From Chryseobacterium rhizosphaerae (GTDB lineage Bacteria; Bacteroidota; Bacteroidia; Flavobacteriales; Weeksellaceae), in NCBI RefSeq assembly GCF_003385455.1, contig NZ_QNUF01000003.1, positions 186,001 to 250,000 on the forward strand: 64,000 nucleotides of DNA, in the 5' to 3' direction. A program made the position numbers and the translations under genes. The notes beneath the pieces are model-generated. The model was given only the letters and a program-made list of their open reading frames with translations, searched no databases and was not told the DNA's origin. The stretch's first letter is position 1. Each line of letters begins with the position of its first letter. Below, piece after piece: positions 51,636-60,178 of this stretch.

Positions 51636-51653
51636 TAATATAAAATTTACATA

Positions 51654-52535
51654 ATGGGAATAAATTTAAAGCCTATAGATATTGTAGATGACATTTCTCA
51701 GGAGAAATTCTACGAAAAATATCTAAAGCCAAGAAGGCCCGTTGTCATCAAAAATATGGCAAAAAAATGGCCGGCATACCAAAAATGGACGATGGAATAT
51801 ATGAAGGATGTTGTAGGAGATGTGGAGGTTCCGCTATATGACAGTTCAAAAGCAGATCCTTCTGCCCCCATCAATTCTTCTGCTGCAAAGATGAAATTTG
51901 GAGATTATATAGATCTTATTCAGAGGGAGCCTACTGATCTTAGAATTTTCCTTTTTGATCCGATAAAATTTGCCCCGAATCTTCTTGAAGATTATATTTC
52001 ACCTAAAGAATTAATGGGTGGGTTTTTAGATAAATACCCGAACATGTTTTTTGGAGGTAAGGGTTCCGAAACTTTCCTTCATTTTGATATCGATATGGCG
52101 CATATCTTCCATACTCACTTTAATGGAAGAAAACATATTCTACTATTCGATTATAAATGGAGAGAAAGGTTATACCAAATTCCGTATGCCACATATGCCC
52201 TGGAAGATTATGATATTGAAAATCCGGACTTCAACAAATTTCCGGCACTGGATGGTGTAGAAGGTATTGAATGCTTTCTTGAGCATGGAGATACCCTCTT
52301 TATGCCTACAGGATGGTGGCACTGGATGAAATATCTGGACGGAAGTTTCTCTATTTCATTAAGAGCATGGGATAAATCATGGGCTGTAAAAGCGCATTCT
52401 TTATGGAATCTTACGGTACAGCGTAAATTTGATGATATCATGAAGTCCAATTTCAAAAAAGAATATATGGACTGGAAAGAAAAATTAGCCGTTAAAAGAG
52501 CAGAACTGGCCTTACAAAGAGGTCTTCCAAAATAA
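51654..52535 (+). CDS. JmjC/cupin-8-type Fe(II)/2-oxoglutarate oxygenase-like protein
   Basis: The 293-residue protein has the cupin-8 fold of factor-inhibiting-HIF-like hydroxylases. RRPVVIKNMAKKWPAYQKW near the N-terminus is a family block. The iron triad appears as His143-x-Asp145 (ETFLHFDID) and His223 (TGWWHWMKY), and Lys160 is placed to bind 2-oxoglutarate. Such enzymes hydroxylate protein or RNA-modification targets; the substrate here is unknown. It is a single-gene unit with a terminator at 52534-52567. Confidence 0.92.
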   Translation: MGINLKPIDIVDDISQEKFYEKYLKPRRPVVIKNMAKKWPAYQKWTMEYMKDVVGDVEVPLYDSSKADPSAPINSSAAKMKFGDYIDLIQREPTDLRIFLFDPIKFAPNLLEDYISPKELMGGFLDKYPNMFFGGKGSETFLHFDIDMAHIFHTHFNGRKHILLFDYKWRERLYQIPYATYALEDYDIENPDFNKFPALDGVEGIECFLEHGDTLFMPTGWWHWMKYLDGSFSISLRAWDKSWAVKAHSLWNLTVQRKFDDIMKSNFKKEYMDWKEKLAVKRAELALQRGLPK

Positions 52536-52567
52536 AAAAAAGACGTTTCGATCAGAAACGTCTTTTT
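52534..52567. terminator. terminator between the cupin-like and M14 peptidase genes
   Basis: A 9-bp stem AGACGTTTC/GAAACGTCT (52541-52549 and 52555-52563) flanked by A8 and T5, suitable for both convergent genes. Confidence 0.88.
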
Positions 52568-52592
52568 AGTTTATTCATTCATTATCAAATCA

Positions 52593-54317
52593 TTACAAGA
52601 CTCTAAATATAGGATACTGTCTGAATGTTTTTTCTTCAAAATAAGGAGAGTGTCTATAGACCCAGTCCAGCTGCATTTGACCATCTTCTGAAAGCTTTTT
52701 ATCTGAAACTTTTGCTTTGTCAAAGGCCTCTTTCAACTTTTTATCTTTCTTCAACAGGTCTGCAGCCGTATCTTCAAATATATAGGCTGAATAGTATTCT
52801 TTCTGAGCTAAGATTCCATCAAAGAAATTCCAGTTAAAAAATGAGTCTAACGCCTCAGGTTCAAGCGTTTCAATAATATATTTCACACCAGGCTGGTGAG
52901 TAGAAACCAAATAATCCCCTTTAGAAAAAGTATATTGTTTTTCTAAAGGCTCTACAGTAGTTTCATAATGCAGATAATGTCCTTCGTAAGGGTTTTTAAC
53001 CGTTTTAAAATCTTTAATCTTATAAGACTCTACTGCAATAGCACTGTCTTTCTGAAGCGGCTTCATCTGAATCCCGTTTCGTTTAAATTCTTCAATAACT
53101 CTATACTGAGCCTGTGGAATCACATAGTATGTAGGAATGGTAATATATCCTGTAGGAACCGCTGTATTAAAAAGCTTGATATTCTTTGTAAACGGTTTGT
53201 TTCTATCGTAATACAGCCTTGGTTTTCCTGAGATTTCGCTGGGTTTATATTTTCCCTCATATCCTTTAAAATCCATGGTGGAAAATTTTGTAGAGTCTAT
53301 TTTCCAACGGATTCCATACTGTTTCCCAGGCTGGTATTGCTTAAGGTTTTCTATACGAAGCTGTTTTATTTTCTGATAGTCTTTATCCAGATTTTGCAGA
53401 TTCACCAACATATACTTGTAAGTTGCGTCTACTCTTTTGTCATAAGGTTTCAGCATATGGGTTTCCGGAACAGTTCCCAAAGAATTGAATAAGGTTGTAT
53501 AGCCCGTAGAATATCTCGGAGAATCTTCGAATGAAGCAAAACCAACCTCAGGAACATCTCCGTGAATATTGACGTAAGGAGTACTTTCGTAACCTAATTT
53601 CTTCATATCATCAAGATTTTTAGCCTGATAATCATTATAAAAATAAGCTCCCAACACGTTTCCTAAGCGTTCTTTAAAGGTTGAAATATAGGTGAAAGTA
53701 TATTGATAATCGGCCCCATTACTTACATGGTTATCAATGAATACATCGGGTTTCAGCCATTGGTAAATTTCCTGAAAGCTTCTGGCATTTTTAGAATCAG
53801 CCTTAATAAAGTCTCTGTTTAAGTCATAGTTTCTGGCATTTCCTCTGAATCCGTATTGCTCCGGACCGTTCTGATTGGCTCTGGAATGGGAACCCCTGTT
53901 CAGCATTCCGCTGATATTATAGGCAGAAATGGCTGCAATGATAAAGTTCTGCGGTGTTTTGATCTTCTTGGTTGCCAGGTCTCTCATCAGCATCATGGTA
54001 GCATCTATACCATCCGGTTCTCCAGGATGAATTCCGTTGTTGACAAAGAGAATGGCTTTGTCTTTTCTCAGTTTTTCAAGATCTTTTTCAGGGAAAGGAT
54101 TGTAGACCACGACATAAATGGACTTCCCATTGTCATCCTCTCCTTTTTTAAGGTATTGAATGGTATTAAAATTTTTGGACAAATCCTGATAATAAGTATT
54201 CATTTCATCATAGGTAACAGTTTGGTTACCATTTCCTTTTTCAAAAGGAGTCTGAAATGTTTTTTGAGCAAAAGCCAGAGATGAGCTTAGAACAAGCAGA
54301 AGGTATTTCAGTTTCAT
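52593..54317 (-). CDS. Secreted M14-family zinc carboxypeptidase
   Basis: The 574-residue protein has a signal peptide (MKLKYLLLVLSSSLAFAQ). The M14 domain shows the zinc motif NNGIHPGEPDG (HxxE), GNARNYDLNRDF (substrate-binding Arg) and a later zinc His in VFIDNHVSNGADYQ. A C-terminal accessory region follows. Such Bacteroidota enzymes trim peptides in the periplasm or outside the cell. A start at 54389 would add 24 residues in front of the signal peptide, so the ATG at 54317 is used. Confidence 0.92.
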   Translation of the reverse strand: MKLKYLLLVLSSSLAFAQKTFQTPFEKGNGNQTVTYDEMNTYYQDLSKNFNTIQYLKKGEDDNGKSIYVVVYNPFPEKDLEKLRKDKAILFVNNGIHPGEPDGIDATMMLMRDLATKKIKTPQNFIIAAISAYNISGMLNRGSHSRANQNGPEQYGFRGNARNYDLNRDFIKADSKNARSFQEIYQWLKPDVFIDNHVSNGADYQYTFTYISTFKERLGNVLGAYFYNDYQAKNLDDMKKLGYESTPYVNIHGDVPEVGFASFEDSPRYSTGYTTLFNSLGTVPETHMLKPYDKRVDATYKYMLVNLQNLDKDYQKIKQLRIENLKQYQPGKQYGIRWKIDSTKFSTMDFKGYEGKYKPSEISGKPRLYYDRNKPFTKNIKLFNTAVPTGYITIPTYYVIPQAQYRVIEEFKRNGIQMKPLQKDSAIAVESYKIKDFKTVKNPYEGHYLHYETTVEPLEKQYTFSKGDYLVSTHQPGVKYIIETLEPEALDSFFNWNFFDGILAQKEYYSAYIFEDTAADLLKKDKKLKEAFDKAKVSDKKLSEDGQMQLDWVYRHSPYFEEKTFRQYPIFRVL

Positions 54318-54410
54318 TGATATTTTATTTTCCGGATCTAAAATTAGGTAATATGATTGTGGCAGAAAAGCAAAATGGTAAAAAGACAAGATTATCTATG
54401 ATGAAATAAA

Positions 54411-54447
54411 AAAGAAAACCTCATAGGTTTTGGAAATCTATGAGGTT
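54411..54447 (-). terminator. terminator of the metallophosphoesterase end of the ADP-ribose locus
   Basis: A 10-bp stem AACCTCATAG/CTATGAGGTT (54417-54426 and 54438-54447), followed on the minus strand by a T-rich run. Confidence 0.8.
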
Positions 54448-54481
54448 GGGTTGTAGAGAACATCTTATTCATCTTTTAATT

Positions 54482-55213
54482 TTATGCGTTTCTTCCTTTT
54501 TCATAAGGATATAAAAGTGGAAGCGGATCACTTTGCCAGCATTCTTTAGTATCAATATCCATGACAGATAAAGCACCTGTAAAAGCGGCCCCGGTATCCA
54601 TATTCCAGATATTTGCCTTATTTACCGGGGCTTTACTTCCAATATAAAGTGTCGGTGTATGCCCGATAAATATTTCATGATATAAAAGCAATCTTTTGGG
54701 ATAAAACTCTGAGTTTTTTGCCAGTTTTTTATCCATTGCTACCGCAGTTTCCCAAAGGGTTCTGTCCCACCTGTAATTGCTGGAGTAGACCTCTTTTTCG
54801 GGTCCATGCATAGAAGAATATCCGGCATGAATAAACAGCCGGTTTTGACTATCCACATGGTAGTTTTTCATTTTCTGAAAGAAATCAAGATGGATTTCTT
54901 TATCCTGCTGAGAATAATCTGCATAGCTTTCTACTGTACTTTGCCCGCCATTGAAAAGCCATACATCAGGTCCGGTTCCTGCCAAGAGCCAGTCTTCAGT
55001 CCAGGCATCATGATTCCCTTTAATCAAAATACATTCCTGCTTTTCTGAAAGCCCCATTAAAAAACGGATTACCCCTGAAGATTCACTCCAGCCATCTACA
55101 TAATCTCCCAGAAAGATAAGCTGATCATCGTCCGTGACCTCTGCCCTTTCAAAAACCTGCTGAAGTGCCTTAAGTCCTCCGTGAATATCTCCTATCACTA
55201 ATGTTCTTCCCAT
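54482..55213 (-). CDS. Calcineurin-like metallophosphoesterase
   Basis: The 243-residue phosphoesterase has the full PPP-type motif set: GDIHG, GDYVDGW, KGNHDAW, FIHAGY and GHTPT. It resembles bacterial Ser/Thr phosphatase 1 and ApaH-like enzymes. A longer frame to 55258 overlaps the kptA gene by 43 bases; the ATG at 55213 lies 2 bases after the kptA stop and begins right at the catalytic domain (MGRTLVIGDIHGG). Coupling to kptA suggests dephosphorylation of an RNA end, a dinucleotide or an ADP-ribose phosphate, but this is inference. Confidence 0.92.
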   Translation of the reverse strand: MGRTLVIGDIHGGLKALQQVFERAEVTDDDQLIFLGDYVDGWSESSGVIRFLMGLSEKQECILIKGNHDAWTEDWLLAGTGPDVWLFNGGQSTVESYADYSQQDKEIHLDFFQKMKNYHVDSQNRLFIHAGYSSMHGPEKEVYSSNYRWDRTLWETAVAMDKKLAKNSEFYPKRLLLYHEIFIGHTPTLYIGSKAPVNKANIWNMDTGAAFTGALSVMDIDTKECWQSDPLPLLYPYEKGRNA

Positions 55214-55215
55214 CC

Positions 55216-55758
55216 TTATTTTGAAATGTATTTCGGGTTTACAAACTCTGTAAGCCATACTCCGTTGGCTGATTGATAGAAAGCAATTCCTTCTTCATAC
55301 ATTGTTCCGGTTCTGATGGTCAGAATTATGGGTTTTCCGTGTCTCATTCCAACCTTTGTAGCCGTTTCTTTATCAGCACTTAAGTGTACATGTTGACGGC
55401 TTCTTTTTTCTATTCCCTTATCCAAGATGGAGGAAATATTGGCTTCTGCAGTTCCATGATACAAAAAATCAGGTGGCTGTAAGGCTTCCAAGGCTAAATC
55501 TATATCAATAGAATGTCCCTGGCTGGCTCTGATCATGGTTTTATCTTCATTAAATGCAAATCTTTTTTTATTATTGGTTTCTACTACCTCATCTAATTCT
55601 TCTAAAGAAAAATGCACCCTCTTTTTAGCTGATTTTGTTCTCAGTTCTTCTACATCTGCCCATCCGTTTTCATCCAGCTTCAGGCCGATAGTTTCGGGTT
55701 GGTGCCTCAAAATAAGGCTTAAAAATTTACTTATTCTTTTTATTTCTATTTCGTTCAT
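55216..55758 (-). CDS. kptA: RNA 2'-phosphotransferase KptA/Tpt1
   Basis: KptA transfers the splice-junction-type 2'-phosphate of RNA to NAD+, giving clean RNA, nicotinamide and ADP-ribose 1'',2''-cyclic phosphate. The 180-residue protein has all family blocks: SKFLSLILRHQPE, DENGWADVEEL, IRASQGHSIDIDL, YHGT, and SRQHVHLSADKETA. It lies in a locus with a Poa1/ALC1-type macro protein that could process the resulting ADP-ribose phosphate. Upstream neighbour is a hypothetical gene 17 bases away, and the phosphoesterase follows after 2 bases. Confidence 0.95.
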   Translation of the reverse strand: MNEIEIKRISKFLSLILRHQPETIGLKLDENGWADVEELRTKSAKKRVHFSLEELDEVVETNNKKRFAFNEDKTMIRASQGHSIDIDLALEALQPPDFLYHGTAEANISSILDKGIEKRSRQHVHLSADKETATKVGMRHGKPIILTIRTGTMYEEGIAFYQSANGVWLTEFVNPKYISK

Positions 55759-55775
55759 TGTTTTTTGTGTTTTAA

Positions 55776-56255
55776 TTAAGCATTATAAAATTCCGGGGAA
55801 AAAGTCACTGTAAACCCTGTTGTTTTATGGATAGCATCTTCATATTGATCAAAATAATAGATCTCCGGTGATATTGAAAGGGTCACAAATGATTTTTCGT
55901 ACAGGTAAATCCACAAACAAGATTCAGCCGGTCCTCTCCCTTTAAGCATATTTTGGATTTCTATTCCATTGATCTTATTCAAAGGAACTAGTAAGGTTCT
56001 ATTTTGATCTGAAAAACCCAGCAGACTATTTTGATTGTCTATCCAAAGTAAGGTATTATCCTTTATCCTATTCTGTACTTCAACCGGAGTCTCAAATGCA
56101 TAATCCGGAGAATAATGAACACGGCAATTTCCAACTTCCAAAGCTTTATTGATTTCAATTCTTCCATGATATTTCTTCAAAGGGAAGTTCACAATATCAT
56201 TATCAGGATCATATTTGGAAAACATTTCGGTAAGGGCTTTTAGGAAAGATTTCAT
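55776..56255 (-). CDS. Hypothetical protein of the ADP-ribose locus
   Basis: I do not recognise this 159-residue soluble protein. It has no signal peptide or membrane segment. The middle contains LWIDNQNSLLGFSDQNRTLLVPLNK and the end GFTVTFSPEFYNA, suggesting a beta-rich fold. It overlaps the ADP-ribosylglycohydrolase gene by 4 bases (ATGA) and precedes kptA by 17 bases, so it is translated with both. Confidence 0.8.
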   Translation of the reverse strand: MKSFLKALTEMFSKYDPDNDIVNFPLKKYHGRIEINKALEVGNCRVHYSPDYAFETPVEVQNRIKDNTLLWIDNQNSLLGFSDQNRTLLVPLNKINGIEIQNMLKGRGPAESCLWIYLYEKSFVTLSISPEIYYFDQYEDAIHKTTGFTVTFSPEFYNA

Positions 56256-57199
56256 TGGTTTACAAAGTATTTATTGTTTAACTTTTCACATAGTTTTTCA
56301 ATATCATCTTTTCTCACCAGGTCATCAATCCATTCCTGAGGAATATTTTCAAAACCATAATAGATTCCTGCCAATCCCCCTGTAATGGCTCCTGTTGTAT
56401 CTGTATCTTCTCCCAGATTTACCGCTTTCAATACAGCTTCTGAATAGCTTTCCGAGTTTAAAAAACACCATAAAGAGGCTTCCAGACTATGGAGAACATA
56501 ACCACTTCCCCTTATTTCATCTTCTGGGTAGTCTGAAATATCATTTTTTAAAACCCTATGAAAAAGCTCAACTTCACTTAAGCTAAACCATTGTTTTTCT
56601 GCATATTCCGAAGACACTTCTTGCATATACGTGTATGCTTCCGTTTTATTTTTTCCTTTTATTAATTGAATCGTAAAAATCACATAAATAAAACAAGCAA
56701 AAACAGAACGGAAATGCCCATGAGTAATAGTAGAGACTTCCTTTACTGTTTGATAAATATTTTCTAGATTTTCTTCATCTTTTAAATAAAAAGCCAGAGG
56801 AAGAATTCTCATCAAAGAACCATTCCCATTATCTTCTTCAAAAATATTTCCTGAAAATCTGGCACTCTCCCCTTTAATTAGTCTTGCAATCGCTTCCCGC
56901 GTAGTCCCTCCAATATCAAAAAGTCTTCCATGAGCTGTCCAGTGACCATATTTATTCCATTGTACAAAGCTTTGTCCGATCTTTTCCAGATCATATTCTT
57001 TTGTAAGTACCTCAGCAAGGCAGAGTGTTAGAGAGCTATCATCACTCCAGGTTCCTTTAGGTTGATTATGTGAGCCAAATTCCTGCATTTCTGTAACTGG
57101 AAACCTTTTCAGATAATCTCTATCTTTAAACTCTACAGGAACTCCAAGGGCATCACCGATGCATACTCCCATTATTCCAGCTTTTACTTTATTTTCCAT
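56252..57199 (-). CDS. ADP-ribosylglycohydrolase (DraG/ARH type)
   Basis: The 315-residue all-helical hydrolase cleaves ADP-ribose from arginine or other acceptors using two Mg2+ ions. It shows GVCIGDALGVPVEF near the start, the metal motif WSDDSSLTLCLAE and the closing metal motif GEDTDTTGAITGGLAG. Its start overlaps the sirtuin stop by one base (TGATG), and the next gene overlaps its end by 4 bases. The acceptor it acts on is unknown. Confidence 0.94.
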   Translation of the reverse strand: MENKVKAGIMGVCIGDALGVPVEFKDRDYLKRFPVTEMQEFGSHNQPKGTWSDDSSLTLCLAEVLTKEYDLEKIGQSFVQWNKYGHWTAHGRLFDIGGTTREAIARLIKGESARFSGNIFEEDNGNGSLMRILPLAFYLKDEENLENIYQTVKEVSTITHGHFRSVFACFIYVIFTIQLIKGKNKTEAYTYMQEVSSEYAEKQWFSLSEVELFHRVLKNDISDYPEDEIRGSGYVLHSLEASLWCFLNSESYSEAVLKAVNLGEDTDTTGAITGGLAGIYYGFENIPQEWIDDLVRKDDIEKLCEKLNNKYFVNQ

Positions 57200-57885
57200 C
57201 AGGCAAGATTTACCAGTTTATCAAATAAAAGTTTCATCCCCTGTGTTGCCGTTTCTTTCATTACCACAGCTCTCTGCCCATAACCGAAACCTGTTTCATT
57301 AGGATTGATTACGATTAAAAGGCAGTCATCTTTAATCTCATGGATCAGCCCGGCTGCAGGATATACCTGTAAAGAAGTTCCAATCACCACTAAAATATCT
57401 GAATCTTTTACGACTTCTCTCGCTGTTTGATACAACGGAACATCTTCTCCGAACCAAACGATAAACGGCCTCAATTGGGCACCATCTTCGGCTTTATCTC
57501 CAAGGTTGATATCGTCTTTTTGTTCATAAATCAGGCTTTTATTATTACAGGAACATGATTTGAACAATTCTCCATGGATGTGAAGAATATTTGTAGAGCC
57601 TGCTCTTTCATGCAGATCATCAATATTCTGGGTAATAATCTGAACATCAAAATGTTTTTCCAGTTCTGCTACTAATTTGTGGGCTTCATTAGGTTCTACT
57701 TCGTGAAGCTGACGTCTTCTCTGGTTGTAAAATTCCAATACTAAAGCTCTGTCTTTTCTCCATCCTTCCGGACTGGCCACATCGGTTACATTATGATTTT
57801 CCCAGAGACCGTCTCCGTCTCTGAAGGTTTGAATTCCGCTTTCGGCACTGATTCCTGCACCGCTTAATATGGTTAATTTTTTCAT
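57199..57885 (-). CDS. Sir2-family NAD-dependent deacylase, CobB-like
   Basis: The 228-residue sirtuin shows the NAD loop LSGAGISAESGIQTFR, QNIDDLHERAG, the catalytic His in LHIHGELFKS, and VIGTSLQVYPA. Tyr53 and Arg56 (FYNQRRRQL) match the acyl-lysine-binding pair of CobB/SIRT5 enzymes, which suggests desuccinylase as well as deacetylase activity. Only one Cys pair (CSC) remains in the small domain; the second Cys pair of the zinc site is missing. It overlaps the ADP-ribosylglycohydrolase gene by one base. A fossil macro gene lies directly upstream. Confidence 0.93.
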   Translation of the reverse strand: MKKLTILSGAGISAESGIQTFRDGDGLWENHNVTDVASPEGWRKDRALVLEFYNQRRRQLHEVEPNEAHKLVAELEKHFDVQIITQNIDDLHERAGSTNILHIHGELFKSCSCNNKSLIYEQKDDINLGDKAEDGAQLRPFIVWFGEDVPLYQTAREVVKDSDILVVIGTSLQVYPAAGLIHEIKDDCLLIVINPNETGFGYGQRAVVMKETATQGMKLLFDKLVNLA

Positions 57886-57920
57886 TGGTTTTAAATTGTG
57901 TTTTGTACACTGTATTTTTT

Positions 57921-57938
57921 GGCCACGAATGCACGAAT
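57921..57938. repeat. GGCCACGAATGCACGAAT intergenic repeat, copy 1
   Basis: Seventeen of 18 bases match the copy at 60144-60161. Similar GGCCACGAAT words are common in Chryseobacterium-type intergenic regions, from general knowledge. Confidence 0.6.
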
Positions 57939-57948
57939 ATAATTGATT

Positions 57949-58081
57949 TTAAAGAGGAGGATTTAAAAGCTTTTTATAAATTTCTTCATTCTCTTCATCA
58001 AAACAGACAAAAATAACTTTCTCTATGATAGATATCTGATTGAATCTTTGTAATATCTCCTTTTATGATCTCAATTTTCAT
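57949..58081 (-). pseudogene. internally deleted macro-domain gene (fossil)
   Basis: From the ATG at 58081 the sequence reads MKIEIIKGDITKIQSDI, a typical first strand of an O-acetyl-ADP-ribose deacetylase/macro domain. After a few codons the frame shifts, and the rest reads KVIFVCFDEENEEIYKKLL, the usual last strand and helix of the same family, ending at a stop at 57949-57951. About 110 codons of the core are missing. It lies between the sirtuin and DUF2971 genes, where an intact macro gene would pair with the sirtuin by consuming its O-acetyl-ADP-ribose product. Confidence 0.75.
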
Positions 58082-58116
58082 ATTTTCCACTACTCTTATC
58101 AGATATTTTAAACTCC

Positions 58117-59194
58117 TTACTCCTCATCATAATAATTCCAATAATCAAAATCTAATGAATTTGTTCCATTCAATTTTGCATCATAAAAAGCTATTTTTGT
58201 CTGTTTCGATTCAAAGATTTTATAAATTCTATTCTTAACATTTTCAGGAGTATTTATTCCAAAATAAATAGCTGTTAGTGTTTCAATTGGGTAATGCCTA
58301 ATTCTTTCCTCGGGCTGTTGTTGTTTCTCAAAATTAATTTCAATTGCTCTCCACTCATTTTCATATTCCCAGTTCCTAGTTTTACATGAAAATAGGGATT
58401 TTAATTCAAAAGCATATTTATGAGTCCAAGATTTAGATAATCCAAGTAAATCACAATCATATTCATTTTCAAAAACAGGAGCAAAATTGTAAAAATTAAT
58501 ATAAGGTTGCTCTTCTTGATAACTAACTTTGTCTAATTTCTCCCAATATATGTACGATTTTATCTCTCCTTCTGAAAGTCTATTCTTATATTTTTCTCTA
58601 TCTATTTTTCTATTACCAATAAACTCGTAAGGAAATGACATTGGATTATCTAGACTGAATTCTAAGCAGATTCCCATATGTTTAGTCGAGTAATGTGACC
58701 ACATTAGAAAATTATTATTTGTTTCTGAAAAACAAGAAACATAGCTACTTTTTAAAAATTTTTTAGTCAATCTATCAATTTCCGCTTTAAAATTTGTTGA
58801 ATTGAACATAAGCTCTTTAGACAGTATATCTTCAAAAATATTTATTATATCATTACACCATACATTGCTTTGTTTTTGTTTATGTAGTGATAATTTATCA
58901 AAAACTAAATTGATGATTCTTTTTCTTTCTTCTTCATTATTATAAAGAACATACCACTTCGTATCTAATAATGGAATGTTATTTATTTCAGAGTATTTAA
59001 TAAATTTGAGTTTTAAAAATGAAATATATCAAATATTCAATTGCTTCAATATCTTCAGTTGAAAAGTCTATTCTTAAAAAAAGATCTAAAGGATCATTTA
59101 ATTCATCATATGATGCAAAATATATTTCCTGATAAAGTAGCTCTTTGAATAAAAAATCAGAAAGAGGTCTATATTTATATATTTTATCAACCAT
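58117..59194 (-). pseudogene. DUF2971 family protein gene, split by a single-base frameshift
   Basis: The start (58997-59194) reads MVDKIYKYRPLSDFLFKELLYQEIYFASYDELNDPLDL in pieces typical of DUF2971, then goes out of frame. The other frame continues without stops as LKLKFIKYSEINNIPLLDT through 58810 into the 58117-58809 part (CFSETNNNFLMWSHYST, WEYENEWRAIE). Removing one base from the A5 run at 59015-59019 restores a protein of about 358 residues. DUF2971 has no known function and is frequent in mobile and defence-like islands. Confidence 0.85.
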
Positions 59195-59312
59195 TTTTAA
59201 TTTTTCTAAAATTTAATTTATATAATTCTTTTAAATACAGAAGATTCAAACAGTTGTAGATGGTAATTCAACAAGTTATAATCTTTCTCTTATACTTAAT
59301 TCCTTCTAATTT

Positions 59313-60128
59313 TCATTGTATTTCTTCAAATGGCTTCAGCATTTCTTCTTTCTTTGTAAGCACTGCAAAAACCACTCTTTTAAATTTGTTCTTATATTTT
59401 CCCTGGAGGTACTTTTTGAACAGACCGGCAATTTCTTTCGGATCGTTTTTGAATACTCCACAGCCCCAGGCTCCTAAAATAAGGGTTTCATTTCCCTGAT
59501 GTAAGGCTAATGACAGCATTTTATCTGTTCTTATGTCCATAGCACCTAATATCTCTTTTTCTCTTTCCGGTTCCTGACGTTTTACTACGCCTGCATTAAC
59601 TGCCGGAGACGTTATAAAATTACACAGAACAGGTTTAGGTAAGAGTTCTTCTTTATCTTTTCTAAATACTGGAACCTTTGGACTGTAAATCATTGTATCA
59701 GTATAAAAACACGATTCCATTGCTCTGTGAACGGTGTAATAATCCCAAGCCTGAAGCAGGCTTTCATACAGACCTGAAGTTCTTGCCAGGCTTTCTTCCT
59801 GAGCTTCCGCTCCGTTGATAAATCCTCCACCTGGATTTTTGGCTGATGCAAAGTTCAGACACATGATCTTTTCCTGATCTACTTCTGTGGCTAATTCTAA
59901 AATAGCTTTTAGTGAACTGCAACGCCAAGTTTCAAATTGAGTATCAAAATGAACTTCAGGCATTGGAGCAACTGCAAGCTCGGACAGTTGTTCCGGAGTG
60001 AAAAGAGCGGTTTCTTTTTTACTGATTTCCAACTCTTTTGCTATATCTATTCTTTCGTTTTCTGTGTTTATATAATATTTCCTGGCCAGGATATCCAATG
60101 TATCTTTTGCCATTCCTTTATTCGTCAT
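59313..60128 (-). CDS. TIGR02452-family PARG-like ADP-ribose hydrolase
   Basis: The 271-residue protein matches the microbial poly(ADP-ribose) glycohydrolase-like family (TIGR02452, a macro-fold subgroup). The signature GGG-X7-QEE is present (NPGGGFINGAEAQEESLAR) with both catalytic glutamates, and LGAWGCGVFKNDP closes the ligand pocket. It should hydrolyse ADP-ribose-ribose or terminal ADP-ribose bonds. A GTG start 21 bases upstream lies in the GGCCACGAAT repeat, so the ATG at 60128 (MTNKGMAKD) is used. Confidence 0.93.
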   Translation of the reverse strand: MTNKGMAKDTLDILARKYYINTENERIDIAKELEISKKETALFTPEQLSELAVAPMPEVHFDTQFETWRCSSLKAILELATEVDQEKIMCLNFASAKNPGGGFINGAEAQEESLARTSGLYESLLQAWDYYTVHRAMESCFYTDTMIYSPKVPVFRKDKEELLPKPVLCNFITSPAVNAGVVKRQEPEREKEILGAMDIRTDKMLSLALHQGNETLILGAWGCGVFKNDPKEIAGLFKKYLQGKYKNKFKRVVFAVLTKKEEMLKPFEEIQ

Positions 60129-60143
60129 GATTGTTTTCTCTTT

Positions 60144-60178
60144 GGCCACGAATGCATGAATTATTTATGGATTCGTGG
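60144..60178. repeat. GGCCACGAAT intergenic repeat, copy 2
   Basis: GGCCACGAATGCATGAAT (60144-60161) is nearly the same as 57921-57938. Its CCACGAAT arm pairs with ATTCGTGG at 60171-60178, and the stop codon of the upstream gene lies inside the hairpin. Confidence 0.65.

Larger units (their letters stand above)
51013..51653. other. 641-base AT-rich gap
   Basis: It holds the receptor promoter (51109-51137), a 7-bp hairpin TTGCCCT/AGGGCAA (51461-51467 and 51481-51487) of unknown role, and the -7 element of the next gene. The hairpin is not followed by a T run on either strand. No credible gene is seen. Confidence 0.6.

Noticed and set aside
53856..54284. 142-codon + strand frame inside the M14 peptidase gene
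   Set aside because: It is antisense to conserved M14 motifs and has no independent promoter or family signal.
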